Below, piece after piece: positions 23,164 to 35,031 of a stretch of 64,000 bases of DNA. The DNA is from Asterias rubens (taxonomy: Eukaryota > Echinodermata > Asteroidea > Forcipulatida > Asteriidae), in NCBI RefSeq assembly GCF_902459465.1, contig NC_047073.1:868001-932000 (forward strand). The letters run 5' to 3'. The notes under the pieces are model-generated. The model was not told the origin of the DNA, did no database searches, and saw nothing but the letters and a program-made list of their open reading frames with translations. The translations under genes and the position numbers were made by a program. Position 1 is the stretch's first letter. Each line of letters opens with the position of its first letter.

Positions 23164-26100
23164 GGTACTGGTATCTGGTATAAACTTTAGAATCAGTGAG
23201 TTTTCAGATGGAAATGTTTCTCTGGAATATTGGTACTGGTATGAACTTTAGAATCAGTGAGTTTTCAGATGGAAATGTTTCTCTGGAATATTGGTACTGG
23301 TATGAACTTTAGAATCAGTGAGTTTTCAGATGGAATTATTTCTCTGGAGGATTGGTACTGGTATGAACTTTAGAATCAGTGAGTTTTCAGATGGAAATGT
23401 TTCTCTTGAATACTGGTACTGGTATGAACTTTAGAATCAGTCAGCTTTCAGATGGAATTATTTCTCTGGAATACTGGTACTGGTATGAACTTTAGAATCA
23501 GTGAGCTTTCAGATGAAATTTATTCTCTGGAATACTGGTACTGGTATGAACTTTAGAATCAGTGAGCTTTCAGATGAAATTTATTCTCTTGAATACTGGT
23601 ACTGGTATGAACTTTAGAATCAATGAGCTTTCAGATGGAAATATTTCTCTGGAGGATTGGTACTGGTATGAACTTTAGAATCAGTGAGCTTTCAGATGGA
23701 AATATTTCTCTGGAGGATTGGTACTGGTATGAACTTTAGAATCAGTGAGTTTTCAGATGGAAATGTTTCTCTTGAATACTGGTACTGGTATGAACTTTAG
23801 AATCAGTCAGCTTTCAGATGGAATTATTTCTCTGGAATACTGGTACTGGTATGAACTTTAGAATCAGTGAGCTTTCAGATGAAATTTATTCTCTGGAATA
23901 CTGGTACTGGTATGAACTTTAGAATCAGTGAGCTTTCAGATGAAATTTATTCTCTTGAATACTGGTACTGGTATGAACTTTAGAATCAATGAGCTTTCAG
24001 ATGGAAATATTTCTCTGGAGGATTGGTACTGGTATGAACTTTAGAATCAGTGAGCTTTCAGATGGAAATATTTCTCTGGAGGATTGGTACTGGTATGAAC
24101 TTTAGAATCAGTGAGCTTTCAGATGGAAATGTTTCTCTGGAATATTGGTACTGGTATGAACTTTAGAATCAGTGAGCTTTCAGATGGAATTATTTCTCTG
24201 GAGGATTGGTACTGGTATGAACTTTAGAATCAGTGAGCTTTCAGATGGAATTAATTCTCTGGAATATTGGTACTGGTATGAACTTTAGAATCAGTGAGCA
24301 TTCAGATGGAATTAATTCTCTGGAATATTGGTACTGGTATGAACTTTAGAATCAGTGAGCTTTCAGATGGAAATATTTCTCTGGAGGATTGGTACTGGTA
24401 TGAAATTTAGAATCAGTGAGCTTTCAGATGGAATTATTTCTCTGTAGGATTGGTACTGGTATGAACTTTAGAATCAGTCAGCTTTCAGATGGAAATATTT
24501 CTCTGGAATATTGGTACTGGTATGAACTTTAGAATCAGTCAGCTTTCAGATGGAAATATTTCTCTGGAGGATTGGTACTGGTATGAACTTTAGAATCAGT
24601 CAGCTTTCAGATGGAAATATTTCTCTGGAATAATGGTACTGGTATGAACTTTAGAATCAGTCAGCTTTCAGATGGAAATATTTCTCTGGAGGATTGGTAC
24701 TGGTATGAACTTTAGAATCAGTGAGCTTTCAGATGGAATTATTTCTCTGGAATATTGGTACTGGTATGAACTTTAGAATCAGTGAGCTTTTAGATGGAAA
24801 TATTTCTCTGGAGGATTGGTACTGGTATGAACTTTAGAATCAGTGAGCTTACAGATGGAAATATTTCTCTGGAATATTGGTACTGGTATGAACTTTAGAA
24901 TCAGTCAGCTTTCAGATGGAATTATTTCTCTGTAGGATTGGTACTGGTATGAACTTTAGAATCAGTGAGTTTTCAGATGGAATTATTTCTCTGTAGGATT
25001 GATCCTGGTATGAACTTTAGAATCAGTGAGCTTTTAGATGGAATTATTTCTCTGTAGGATTGATCCTGGTATGAACTTTAGAATCAGTGAGCTTTTAGAT
25101 GGAATTATTTCTCTTGAATATTGGTACTGGTATGAACTTTAGAATCAGTGAGCTTTTAGATGGAATTATTTCTCTTGAATACTGGTACTGGTATAAACTT
25201 TAGAATCAGTGAGCTTTCAGATGGAATTATTTCTCTGGAATACTGGTACTGGTATGAACTTTAGAATCAGTGAGCTTTCAGATGGAATTAATTCTCTTGA
25301 ATACTGGTACTGGTATGAACTTTAGAATCAGTGAGCTTTCAGATGGAATTAATTCTCTTGAATACTGGTACTGGTATGAACTTTAGAATCAGTGAGCTTT
25401 CAGATGGAATTATTTCTCTGTAGGATTGGTACTGGTATGAACTTTAGAATCAGTGAGTTTCCAGATGGAATTATTTCTCTGTAGGATTGATCCTGGTATG
25501 AACTTTAGAATCAGTGAGCTTTTAGATGGAATTATTTCTCTGTAGGATTGATCCTGGTATGCACTTTAGAATCAGTGAGTTTTCAGATGGAAATATTTCT
25601 CTGGAATACTGGTACTGGTATGAACTTTAGAATCAGTGAGTTTTCAGATGGAATTATTTCTCTGTAGGATTGATCCTGGTATGAACTTTAGAATCAGTGA
25701 GCTTTTAGATGGAATTATTTCTCTGGAATATTGGTACTGGTATGAACTTTAGAATCAGTGAGCTTTTAGATGGAATTATTTCTCTGTAGGATTGATCCTG
25801 GTATGAACTTTACAATCAGTGAGTTTTCAGATGGAATTATTTCTCTTGAATACTGGTACACTGGTATGAACTTTAGAATCAGTGAGCTTTCAGATGGAAT
25901 TATTTCTCTGTAGGATTGATCCTGGTATGAACTTTAGAATCAGTGAGCTTTTAGATGGAATTATTTCTCTGTAGGATTGATCCTGGTATGAACTTTAGAA
26001 TCAGTGAGCTTTCAGATGGAATTATTTCTCTGGAATACTGGTACTGGTATGAACTTTAGAATCAGTGAGCTTTCAGATGGAATTATTTCTCTGTAGGATT

Positions 26101-26349
26101 GATCCTGGTATGAACTTTAGAATCAGTGAGCTTTTAGATGGAATTATTTCTCTGTAGGATTGATCCTGGTATGAACTTTAGAATCAGTGAGCTTTCAGAT
26201 GGAATTATTTCTCTGGAATACTGGTACTGGTATGAACTTTAGAATCAGTGAGCTTTTAGATGGAATTATTTCTCTGTAGGATTGATCCTGGTATGAACTT
26301 TAGAATCAGTGAGTTTTCAGATGGAATTATTTCTCTGGAATATTGGTAT
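23164..26349. repeat. 61-bp satellite array, about 52 copies, with higher-order repeats
   Basis: Direct reading gives a 61-bp period (unit starts ggtactggtatgaacttta, continues gaatcagtgag, ctttcagatgga, tttctctgg). Units fall into recognisable variants (gaatattgg, gaggattgg, gtaggattgatcctgg, gaatactgg). A block of six units near 23350 recurs 366 bp later, and a three-unit (183-bp) order recurs near 25.9-26.3 kb. One unit near 25851 carries an extra 'ctggta'-like insertion. Units contain stops in all frames, so the array is non-coding. Confidence 0.97.
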
Positions 26350-27365
26350 AAGGACATAATAATAGTGTAAACAATGTCAACAAATAATGTTATAAATTTA
26401 CTCATCTTAGTTTAAACGCTTCATCCCTGAAATGTAAACGGGCAACAAATTGAAATTGTATGACCGCATTGTTTGAGCATGCAGACAATCAGTCAAGTTT
26501 GGCTATGGTTATGGTCGAATATTAAATTTGATGCGCTTTGTTAGTTCCTTTTGTCATGGTAACATCATCTATTAAAAGAAAATTATCCACCGTATCGTTA
26601 TAATTGTGTTTCCCTCCCAGGTCACTTTAACTACAAAAAGGGTAACCTTGAATATTTAATTAAATGTCATCATTTTAGTAATGTCCGTTTTGTAAAAGTA
26701 CAAACTATGTAAAAACTTAAGTGAGCAAAATAGCTGACTCATTTTTTTATTTTAATTTCAATTCAAAAGGTGGTAGTGTTTGTGAGATGTATTGCTACAA
26801 ATCTAGAGTGGTTTACGCCACCCAGGAAAAATAATCTGTAATGGGGAATACACAATCTGAGAAGCATTTCATGCAGAAACATTTCTCAGATTGGATTGTT
26901 TTGGAATCCCATTCTCTAAAACCACGTTCCTTAGAAGGGAATCAATTCTTAAAATGTTTTACATTAGGAACAGCTGCAGGGCTTCTTACCAAGTGCGTTT
27001 GTATGGCCAGAAATGTTTGGAGTAATAACCAGAGGTCTTCACATTTATTTTAAACATTTAACCATCATTCAAAATGATAGTAAACCATTACTTGGTGCTT
27101 AGGGTTAGGTCTCATAATTAAATGGTACATGAAATACTGTATGTTACAGCGCCAGGAGCGTCACTGATTGACGGATATGCGCGCTTTATAAGAAGCCACT
27201 ATTAAACATTTAGCAATTATTCAAATGATAGTGAAGCATTACATGGTGCTAAGGGTTAGGTCTCATAATTCAAACTTAGTCCCACATCTAGCAGGAAATG
27301 CTGTATGTTACAGCACCAGGAGCATCACTAATCGACCGATGTGTGCGCTATCGAGGTCACTACAT
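26350..27365. other. Non-coding spacer with a tandemly duplicated repeat
   Basis: Two similar segments, about 27050-27195 and 27205-27345, share 'catttaaccatcattcaaaa'-like and 'ggtgcttagggttaggtctc' stretches and end with 'gcgcgctttataagaag' / 'gtgcgctatcgag', like SINE tails. No gene is recognised. Confidence 0.5.
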
Positions 27366-29528
27366 CTAACGACCCCACCGCCATGTCCTTGGCCTGTACC
27401 ATGTCCATGACCTTGACCTCTCTTGTTCAGCTGACATGCTGTTTTCTGCTGATCCCGAAACGCCTGACAAAGGAAAGAATAGATCAAGTATAATGAGAAA
27501 TTTAAATTAGCTGCTGCAAACTGCTCACCAACCAAAAGGCTCCCTCCACGGAGCGTTCCTGAAGGCTAAAATGACAACACAAATAATAAAAACCAGTTAA
27601 TCTAACACGCTTTTCACACCCGTTGAGCATCTCAAAGCGCTTTCAACATAAACAGGTATACTGGTGTAACATGGTGTGGGTTCGAATCCCGGTCATGACA
27701 CTTGTGTCCTTGAGCAAGACACTTGACTTCTCATCACCCAGGGGTAAGTGGGTACCTGTGAGGGCAGAGGTGGTTCTTGTGATTGATTTAGCTTAGTGCG
27801 CTACATACAGCACAGGCTGTATACTCCTTAGGGAGCTGAGATGGTTTAAGGAATGAAATATGGCCCTGGGGTAATTATGTTTTAAGCCTAATGATCATTC
27901 TTTGGAATTGCTCTATGTAAGAGCTGATATTATTAATATTGGTATTATTATTTATTATTATTATTTATTATTATTATCATAATAAACAGAAGCAGTCAAG
28001 TGGAATTGAGAGAGAGGGAGGAAGCATATAGAAAAATCGTTGAACAATGAAGAGGCGAACAAAGGGGTTTGATTAAAGGTGTGAAGATGGAGAATCAAAC
28101 AACTAATAAGTGACTGAGAAGAACTAAAAAGGGTAATACCTGTCCAAAAGGGGAGAAGGCAAAGACAAACAAGTTTTTTTTGTTTGATAAGGTGTCTTTA
28201 GAAAGAAAACTATTAACAACTTTTCATCTTTGTCTTCTCCTTTTCCCAACAGATATCTTTGGTTTTGGTCTGCCTCATTCACTATTTAATTACTTTTCTA
28301 CCTCCTCCAAGTTTCTATGTTGTCCTTTGCATTGCAACCTCCTGTGGTCAATCCAGCATCTTCCCTCTACCCTTATTATCTCCTTCTTCATTGTCTACCC
28401 TTGCTTTACCAGCATGATCCCACTCCCCTCCCTCCCTCTTTCTCCCTGATCAGTTAATTTATATATACTTGACTGCTTCTGTTACACCAGTAGTCTACAC
28501 ATGTTCACGTGTGTTGTGTTGTCATTTTAGCTTTGAGAAAGACTGCGTGGTTCATAACGTCAGACCACTAACTATTTTTTAAGAGCAACTATAAATAAAA
28601 AATATTAATAGTGAACTTGCGGGTACAACAATGGGTAAAAACTCTTTTGAAGGAGTGATGGCTCTGAAAAGAGCCGGTTTGGTCTCGACGTTCTGCTCGT
28701 CTTACAAAAACATAATTTTTTTGTTTGCGTTAGCGTTAGATTAAGTAAAACACACCCATTTAAAAAAAAAATAAAACAAACATGTAATCAATAATAATAT
28801 CGATTCTTAGAGTGATGTATCATGCCAACAGAAGCACTGGGTTTAAAAGAACAGTACTGAATTTGTAAGAGAAAAAAACTCGTTTAAGATCACAGATATA
28901 CATCAAACTTACACAATCTAATAATGATGATAGTAGGAAAAATCCCTTAAATATTTCTGTCTAAAATGTCAACAGAAACACTCCGGGATTTGAACACACA
29001 ACCTTTGCAATTCTAGAGCAGCGTCTTAAAAATTAGAACTTTTCTTTACAGAACTCGGGAAAGTACTGAGTATACAGTGCTTATACACACCTTTGATGTA
29101 AGGGTAAAACCAAATTTTAAAATTCTTTAACTCTGATGCAAATTTAAAACTCGAGTGTTCTGTTCTTTCGAAATTTGAAACTTCCAAATAAAAAGCAATC
29201 CATTCGCTGACACCACCCCCCCCTTTTTTTCCCCGGAATAAAACTGAAATAAATGCTCACTTATTTGTTCACAACCCCAGAAATCTTGAATCTCCTTGGG
29301 GTCAGTGCTGATGAGAACGCCGTTGATTAAGAAAGTAACCTGGTCATATGGCCGGTTATAGGAGACCATGTTCCTGCCTCCTAGCCGCATCTCGGTACAT
29401 TCACATGGGTTGGTCTCCGATACCCACCACCGTGGTAGTCTACCGTGACCCCTTCCCATGGGCTCCTGGTAGACGTAACATACGTGGGCATAAACTGCCG
29501 TAAGAACAGATACAAAGTGTAAGATCAT
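27366..29528 (-). CDS. Candidate small secreted protein, two exons (unrecognised)
   Basis: Exon 29528-29261 starts at ATG with an in-frame TGA two codons upstream, has a short hydrophobic signal-like N-terminus (MILHFVSVLTAVYAH), and then four cysteines (about 17, 42, 44, 86) with motifs LPRWWVSETNPCEC and DQVTFLINGVLIS. The donor ATAA/gtgagc is good. The next acceptor (tttgtcag at 27464) joins in phase 1 to 27463-27366, adding a Ser/Arg/Trp-rich tail ending ...RTWRWGR and a stop; total about 121 aa. I recognise no family. The first exon looks genuinely coding; the tail is less sure, because another frame of the same exon is also open and contains two Cys. An internal-exon reading, using the acceptor 'ttacggcag' inside the signal region, is also possible. 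Confidence 0.4.
27655..27965 (+). repeat. tRNA-derived SINE with (TTA)n tail
   Basis: Box B-like gtgtgggttcgaatcccggt, then 'cttgagcaagacacttgac', 'aagtgggtacctgtgagg', a 'gtgcgctacatacagcac' stretch and a ttattatta tail. Related to family 1 in the head but with a different body. The intact pol III B box and long tail suggest a fairly young copy. Confidence 0.65.
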
Positions 29529-29633
29529 TTCTCATAGTTGCTTTTGGAGTCGCACCTGGGCAAAAACTGCCGTAAGCAACTTGACAATTTGAGACCATTT
29601 CTCATTGTACAGGGGAATATACCTTTGCTTTTT
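29487..29633. repeat. Tandem duplication of about 72 bp over the 5' edge of the secreted-protein exon
   Basis: The segment tgggcataaactgccgtaag ... catttctcat (29488 on) is repeated as tgggcaaaaactgccgtaag ... catttctcat from about 29560, followed in both by tttggag(t/c)cg. The minus-strand reading of the second copy repeats the start-codon and 'ttacggcag' region in degraded form. Confidence 0.75.
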
Positions 29634-29639
29634 GGAGCC

Positions 29640-31530
29640 GTTTGGTTGTTTTAATCCAAAAACTTCATAGAAATGAGCTATATATAGGCCATGGCCATTA
29701 TACAAGTAAAATAGCCATGTGAAAATTTCGCGTTTTGGGGATAATAATCGCTGAAAAACTGGAGCGGTTATGTCACGCTTGAAAAATAAATTAAAAATGG
29801 CAATAATGTCTTTGTAGAAAACATTTTTCGGATCATTTACTTTAGAAGCAATGTGGTAATGGAAAAGGATCATTTTTTTTCCTTCATCTCCAACACTTTG
29901 AAGTTGAGCAACGTTTTGATCAGAAACGGGCAGATTGTGTATTCCAGTTACGGCTCGTTATTCATGCATGGTCATAAAAATAGCCGCTCAAGGTTTTCAA
30001 CGCTGCCAAGCGCTTCCCATATTCAAATCTTGGGCCATGAAAACTTATATATATTTTACACAAACCGCATTACTTCGAAGTGAAAATGGTTCTCAGCGGT
30101 GCTTTATACTAGCTTCTGACAGGATTCCATCTACAGTTTTTATTTGCATTTATTTTAAGAGTGAGTACGTTGTGGGGATATCGCCGAAAAACCGGAGCGG
30201 TTTATGTCCACCCGTGAGGAAAATCCCAAATAGAAAACACAATCTGATAAGAGTCACCACAGAAATGCTTCTCATACTCAAATCTTGGGTCTTGAAACTT
30301 ATATATTTTTAAACAACCACATTCCTTCGAAGTGAAATGTTTCTCAAAGTGCTTAAAAGAAACAATAGACATTTATCATCGAAAGCTGCAGTAGGCTTCT
30401 TACCAAAAGTTGTTATTGGCATTAAGTTTTAGATTACCAAACGTATACAATCCCTTCAAATAATCAGTTTACTCACCCTCGCAAGACAAGACTCCAAGAA
30501 TAATGAACAAGTTGAAAAACATACCAAAGCCTCTTGCAAAAACCGACAAGAATATTCACACGCACACCTCTGCAAATGCGTCAAGACTGAACGAGTGGTG
30601 ATGATAACTACAAAGACGGATGCTAATAATGCCGACACGGAATTAAATTACCAATCGGTGCGTGGTTCCCAACCTTTCATGGGCGTTAACGAAACATTAT
30701 TGGGTTGTTTTTGTTGTTTGTGGCTTTTAATTTAGGTCAAAGGTTTAATTGGCAAATGCAAACTTTAAATAATATTAATAAGGCATTACAAGAAACAGCT
30801 CTGCTTTGTGAAGCTGGAAAGACAGAAATAGTAAAATTTGAATATCAGTTTGATTTTAAGTCAATTAAACATATTATATCTTTATAGAAAAAAATAGACA
30901 GCCTATAGTTCGAGCAAAGAATACTCGATAATGATAATGATGTTTAAGTCCAGTACGATGAAGTGGGTATAGGCTGGTCAATAAATATGCGCTATTCTGC
31001 GAACCATTCATGATTTCTTAAGGGTATGAAATAAGTTTGCGCAATATTTCTGAACGAAGAATAAAGGGCTTCTTGTTTTGTTTTATAAGACTTTTATTTA
31101 GAAAGAAAAACATTAAATTAATTAGACATAAGTATGGTGTGCATTGTTTGCCGCAACCGAATGTAATGTAGGCCCTAAGACGTTTTCAAATAAAACAAGA
31201 ACAATGGAAACAACTCGGATAAGATGTTTATTTCAACCGTCCGTTGTTCACTGGGGGTTTGGTTTCATCAAACATTTAAAGTAACTAGCCGACAGTGGTA
31301 GTAATTTTTACCCCGAACATTCTACTACGAAATAATGAAAGTTTACAAAGAAAATGTAATTTTATTCCCCTGCTGACTGCTGACTGCTGGTCGTAGATAT
31401 GTTTCCATGGTAACCACACGACGCTACATAAGCACAGTAACAAAGAAAGTCTTAAATGAATGTCAGAGAGACACAATTCGTTATTATTTCAGCATTTTTC
31501 GATGAATAATCGTTCATTAACACAAAAGAA
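29640..31530. other. Non-coding stretch with dispersed repeats; X-box-like site at 31398
   Basis: No gene is recognised. Two related segments share 'ctgaaaaactggagcggtta' (about 29750) and 'ccgaaaaaccggagcggttt' (about 30185). A GTG-initiated open stretch at 30456-30638 has no ATG. The site gtttccatggtaac at about 31398-31411 matches the RFX-bound X-box pattern. Confidence 0.4.
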
Positions 31531-33756
31531 GTCGGCAATGACATACTTTTTCTGCTATTATGTTCGCTTGTCTGCAAATACTTGGCTGCGAGCTCTAATT
31601 GTTGTTATTAAATCGGGCACGATCAGAAAGACATTGATCTGAACTGTGAATCAATCTTTTGATGTCACAAAACAAATCACCATGGTAATACTGACAACTC
31701 ATCTGAAGATGAATCGTTAGGGTCATGTCGCATGAGGCAACCAGTTCCAAGCAATCTCCAAAAAGAATTGATTTTCGCATTTGAATTGTCACATATTATT
31801 CTTGTGGATTGTAAGACATTGTTTAAAAAATTACTCATGTGCTACCAGAGTGGAGCCGTAGCATGCACTGCAGTGGTTGCCTCCAAGTTGTCTTTAAATT
31901 TGGCCTCGTTATATGAAAAGGGCCTTTGTGCTTTGTGACTGAAATCTACCTCGTCAGGACTCGATTTCACAAAGAGATATAAGACTGATCTTAAGTGTGA
32001 ATCGATCTTAATTGCTAAGCAAAGGGGTGATGTCACAATACAAATCACTGAAGTTATATTGGGTGCGTTCGTTAGCTTCCCTGGGTCGACCCCGGTGTGT
32101 GGCAGTTTGTTTCCAGGTTGAACGTGTGCAGATAATTACCCACGTTCGTCCTGGGGAAAAAATCCGTCACACACCGGGGTCGACCCAGGGGAGCTAAACG
32201 AACGCAGCCACTGATAGCTCATCTAGAGCTTTGTGAATCGAGCCTACTAAACATTCACGTAAGGAGTACATGGTCGGCAATGACATACTTTTTCTGCTAT
32301 TATGTTCGCTTGTCTGCAAATACTTGGCTGCGAGCTCTAATTGTTGTTATTAAATCGGGCACGATCAGAAAGACATTGATCTGAACTGTGAATCAATCTT
32401 TTGATGTCACAAAACAAATCACCATGGTAATACTGACAACTCATCTGAAGATGAATCGTTAGGGTCATGTCGCATGAGGCAACCAGTTCCAAGCAATCTC
32501 CAAAAAGAATTGATTTTCGCATTTGAATTGTCACATATTATTCTTGTGGATTGTAAGACATTGTTTAAAAAATTACTCATGTGCTACCAGAGTGGAGCCG
32601 TAGCATGCACTGCAGTGGTTGCCTCCAAGTTGTCTTTAAATTTGGCCTCGTTATATGAAAAGGGCCTTTGTGCTTTGTGACTGAAATCTACCTCGTCAGG
32701 ACTCGATTTCACAAAGAGATATAAGACTGATCTTAAGTGTGAATCGATCTTAATTGCTAAGCAAAGGGGTGATGTCACAATACAAATCACTGAAGTTATA
32801 TTGGGTGCGTTCGTTAGCTTCCCTGGGTCGACCCCGGTGTGTGGCAGTTTGTTTCCAGGTTGAACGTGTGCAGATAATTACCCACGTTCGTCCTGGGGAA
32901 AAAATCCGTCACACACCGGGGTCGACCCAGGGGAGCTAAACGAACGCAGCCACTGATAGCTCATCTAGAGCTTTGTGAATCGAGCCTACTAAACATTCAC
33001 GTAAGGAGTACATGGTCGGCAATGACATACTTTTTCTGCTATTATGTTCGCTTGTCTGCAAATACTTGGCTGCGAGCTCTAATTGTTGTTATTAAATCGG
33101 GCACGATCAGAAAGACATTGATCTGAACTGTGAATCAATCTTTTGATGTCACAAAACAAATCACCATGGTAATACTGACAACTCATCTGAAGATGAATCG
33201 TTAGGGTCATGTCGCATGAGGCAACCAGTTCCAAGCAATCTCCAAAAAGAATTGATTTTCGCATTTGAATTGTCACATATTATTCTTGTGGATTGTAAGA
33301 CATTGTTTAAAAAATTACTCATGTGCTACCAGAGTGGAGCCGTAGCATGCACTGCAGTGGTTGCCTCCAAGTTGTCTTTAAATTTGGCCTCGTTATATGA
33401 AAAGGGCCTTTGTGCTTTGTGACTGAAATCTACCTCGTCAGGACTCGATTTCACAAAGAGATATAAGACTGATCTTAAGTGTGAATCGATCTTAATTGCT
33501 AAGCAAAGGGGTGATGTCACAATACAAATCACTGAAGTTATATTGGGTGCGTTCGTTAGCTTCCCTGGGTCGACCCCGGTGTGTGGCAGTTTGTTTCCAG
33601 GTTGAACGTGTGCAGATAATTACCCACGTTCGTCCTGGGGAAAAAATCCGTCACACACCGGGGTCGACCCAGGGGAGCTAAACGAACGCAGCCACTGATA
33701 GCTCATCTAGAGCTTTGTGAATCGAGCCTACTAAACATTCACGTAAGGAGTACATG
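31531..33756. repeat. Three tandem, apparently identical copies of a 742-bp unit
   Basis: Copies at 31531-32272, 32273-33014 and 33015-33756; every segment compared by eye is the same in all three. Each unit contains a fragment of MITE family E (gatctgaactgtgaatc...), a second family E element interrupted by a 150-bp foldback MITE (family F) with about 44-bp arms, and short ORFs that merely repeat at 742-bp spacing. No gene is recognised in the unit. Confidence 0.95.
32062..32211. repeat. Foldback MITE (family F) nested in the 742-bp unit (first of three copies)
   Basis: Left arm gggtgcgttcgttagcttcc + ctgggtcgaccccggtgtgtg is matched by the right arm cacacaccggggtcgaccca + ggggagctaaacgaacgcag. 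The same element recurs at 32804-32953 and 33546-33695. A relative with the same ends lies at 43098-43315. It splits a family E element (left part from 31961, right part to about 32250). Confidence 0.85.
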
Positions 33757-34340
33757 GTCAGCGATTTGTGTTGTGACTTTTGTCGGACATCAAACTCTTA
33801 AGAAATATTAAGATTGTTTCAAAGTTAAGATCAATCTTAGTTCTATGTGAAATCGAAGAAAAGGTTACCATTTAAGATGAGTTTTAATATCACTATAGCA
33901 ATGATGTGTTGTAGCACTAACTACACTACCAGCAGCCACCTCGCTCGCGTACATTTAGCATGTCAGTATGTTGTGCATTGTTATGGCATCTGCGAAAGTT
34001 GTGGAATATGTTTTTCGTTTTAAAGCAGCATCATCAATACAAATCGTTTCGAGAAATAGGTTGGCCGATCCATGACGGAAGGAAACCCTCCATGGTCAAC
34101 CTGAAGATCAATCAAGCCCTGGTGGCTTATTCATTATGTAAACAATAGGGTATTGTTATCTCGTCGTTCATAGCTTGCTGCTTGGAACTTGGAATCAGCT
34201 CCATCCCCAGGCAAAGTCGAATCACAACCGCGTGTTTTGCCTCTTACCGAATAAGTTGTTGCCAAACTGAAGCGGCACAATAATGGCAGATTTTAGGGAC
34301 GCCCTGTCTGCCTGGGCAATGCTGATGCCCGAACTCATTA

Positions 34341-34359
34341 CCCCCCCCCCCCCCCCCCC
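34341..34359 (+). repeat. C19 homopolymer
   Basis: Nineteen consecutive C on the + strand. A second 19-C run lies at 38123-38141, with shorter runs near 3787, 6484, 29213 and 37758. Confidence 0.95.
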
Positions 34360-34997
34360 ATTATTCTCCCTCCCTGTCCACCGGGGATTATTATGGGGAA
34401 ACATGGGCTGGAGGAGGATGGGTCAAAAGAGGGCGCCTGACCGTAATGAATCTCCTGACCAACTGGGCCCCTGTCTTTATCCGCGAGGATAAACGAAAAA
34501 TGACGTCAGACGTTCAGGCTACTGCTGGAAATGTTATAGGGATAAATTAATGGCAACGGATCTCATGTGGGTTCAGCCAGCAGAGGGCGCTCCTTCAGTG
34601 TTTGGCGTCGATCTTTTATTTTTAGCTACAAAGTGCTCCAACTCAAGTACGATCGATTTGGCCGTATTTCCTTCCTCCATAAACCGACTCGGTCCATAGA
34701 GCAACCCAGTTACACACGGTTTATCAAATAACTGCTTACAGTCCCCCAGAAAGCTCATTCAAGTATAGTACTGCCCGCACATGCACAGACAGTCGATCAA
34801 GTTTGTGCGGCTGCGGGGGCGGGTCGTCTGGGGATCGGAGGTCTCCGCCCCATCTGTATTATTGAATTTTGTTTGTTTTTCTTGCAACATCTTATTTTTA
34901 AATTCTCGGGAGGGGTCAAATAAAAAATAAAAACAATGTATGGCAGGTAATAACGGTATTACACTTGCAAAAAAAAAATATGCAGAGAACCTGCAAC

Positions 34998-35031
34998 CAT
35001 GGAGGAATAAATTAGAATTTATTCCTCCATG
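34998..35031. repeat. Perfect 16-bp-arm palindrome (cruciform)
   Basis: catggaggaataaatt, a 2-base spacer, then aatttattcctccatg. The perfect arms and 2-base loop make a hairpin or cruciform; no gene context is evident. Confidence 0.95.

Noticed and set aside
23164-26349. CRISPR-like array of regular repeats
   Set aside because: Repeats are continuous with no unique spacers, in a eukaryotic genome; it is a 61-bp satellite.
29532-29873. 113-codon minus-strand ORF upstream of the secreted candidate
   Set aside because: Its end overlaps the degraded duplicate of the neighbouring exon edge and the rest is low-complexity AT-rich sequence with no recognisable motif.
30456-30638. Cys-rich minus-strand open frame starting with VSALLASVFVVI, considered as the first exon of the secreted candidate
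   Set aside because: The first codon is GTG, the frame has a stop just upstream and no ATG, and the downstream exon already has its own ATG with an upstream stop.
31595-33681. Four small ORFs recurring three times at 742-bp spacing, considered as a tandem gene family
   Set aside because: They are short, on both strands, overlap MITE sequence and lack any coding signal; recurrence only reflects the tandem repeat.
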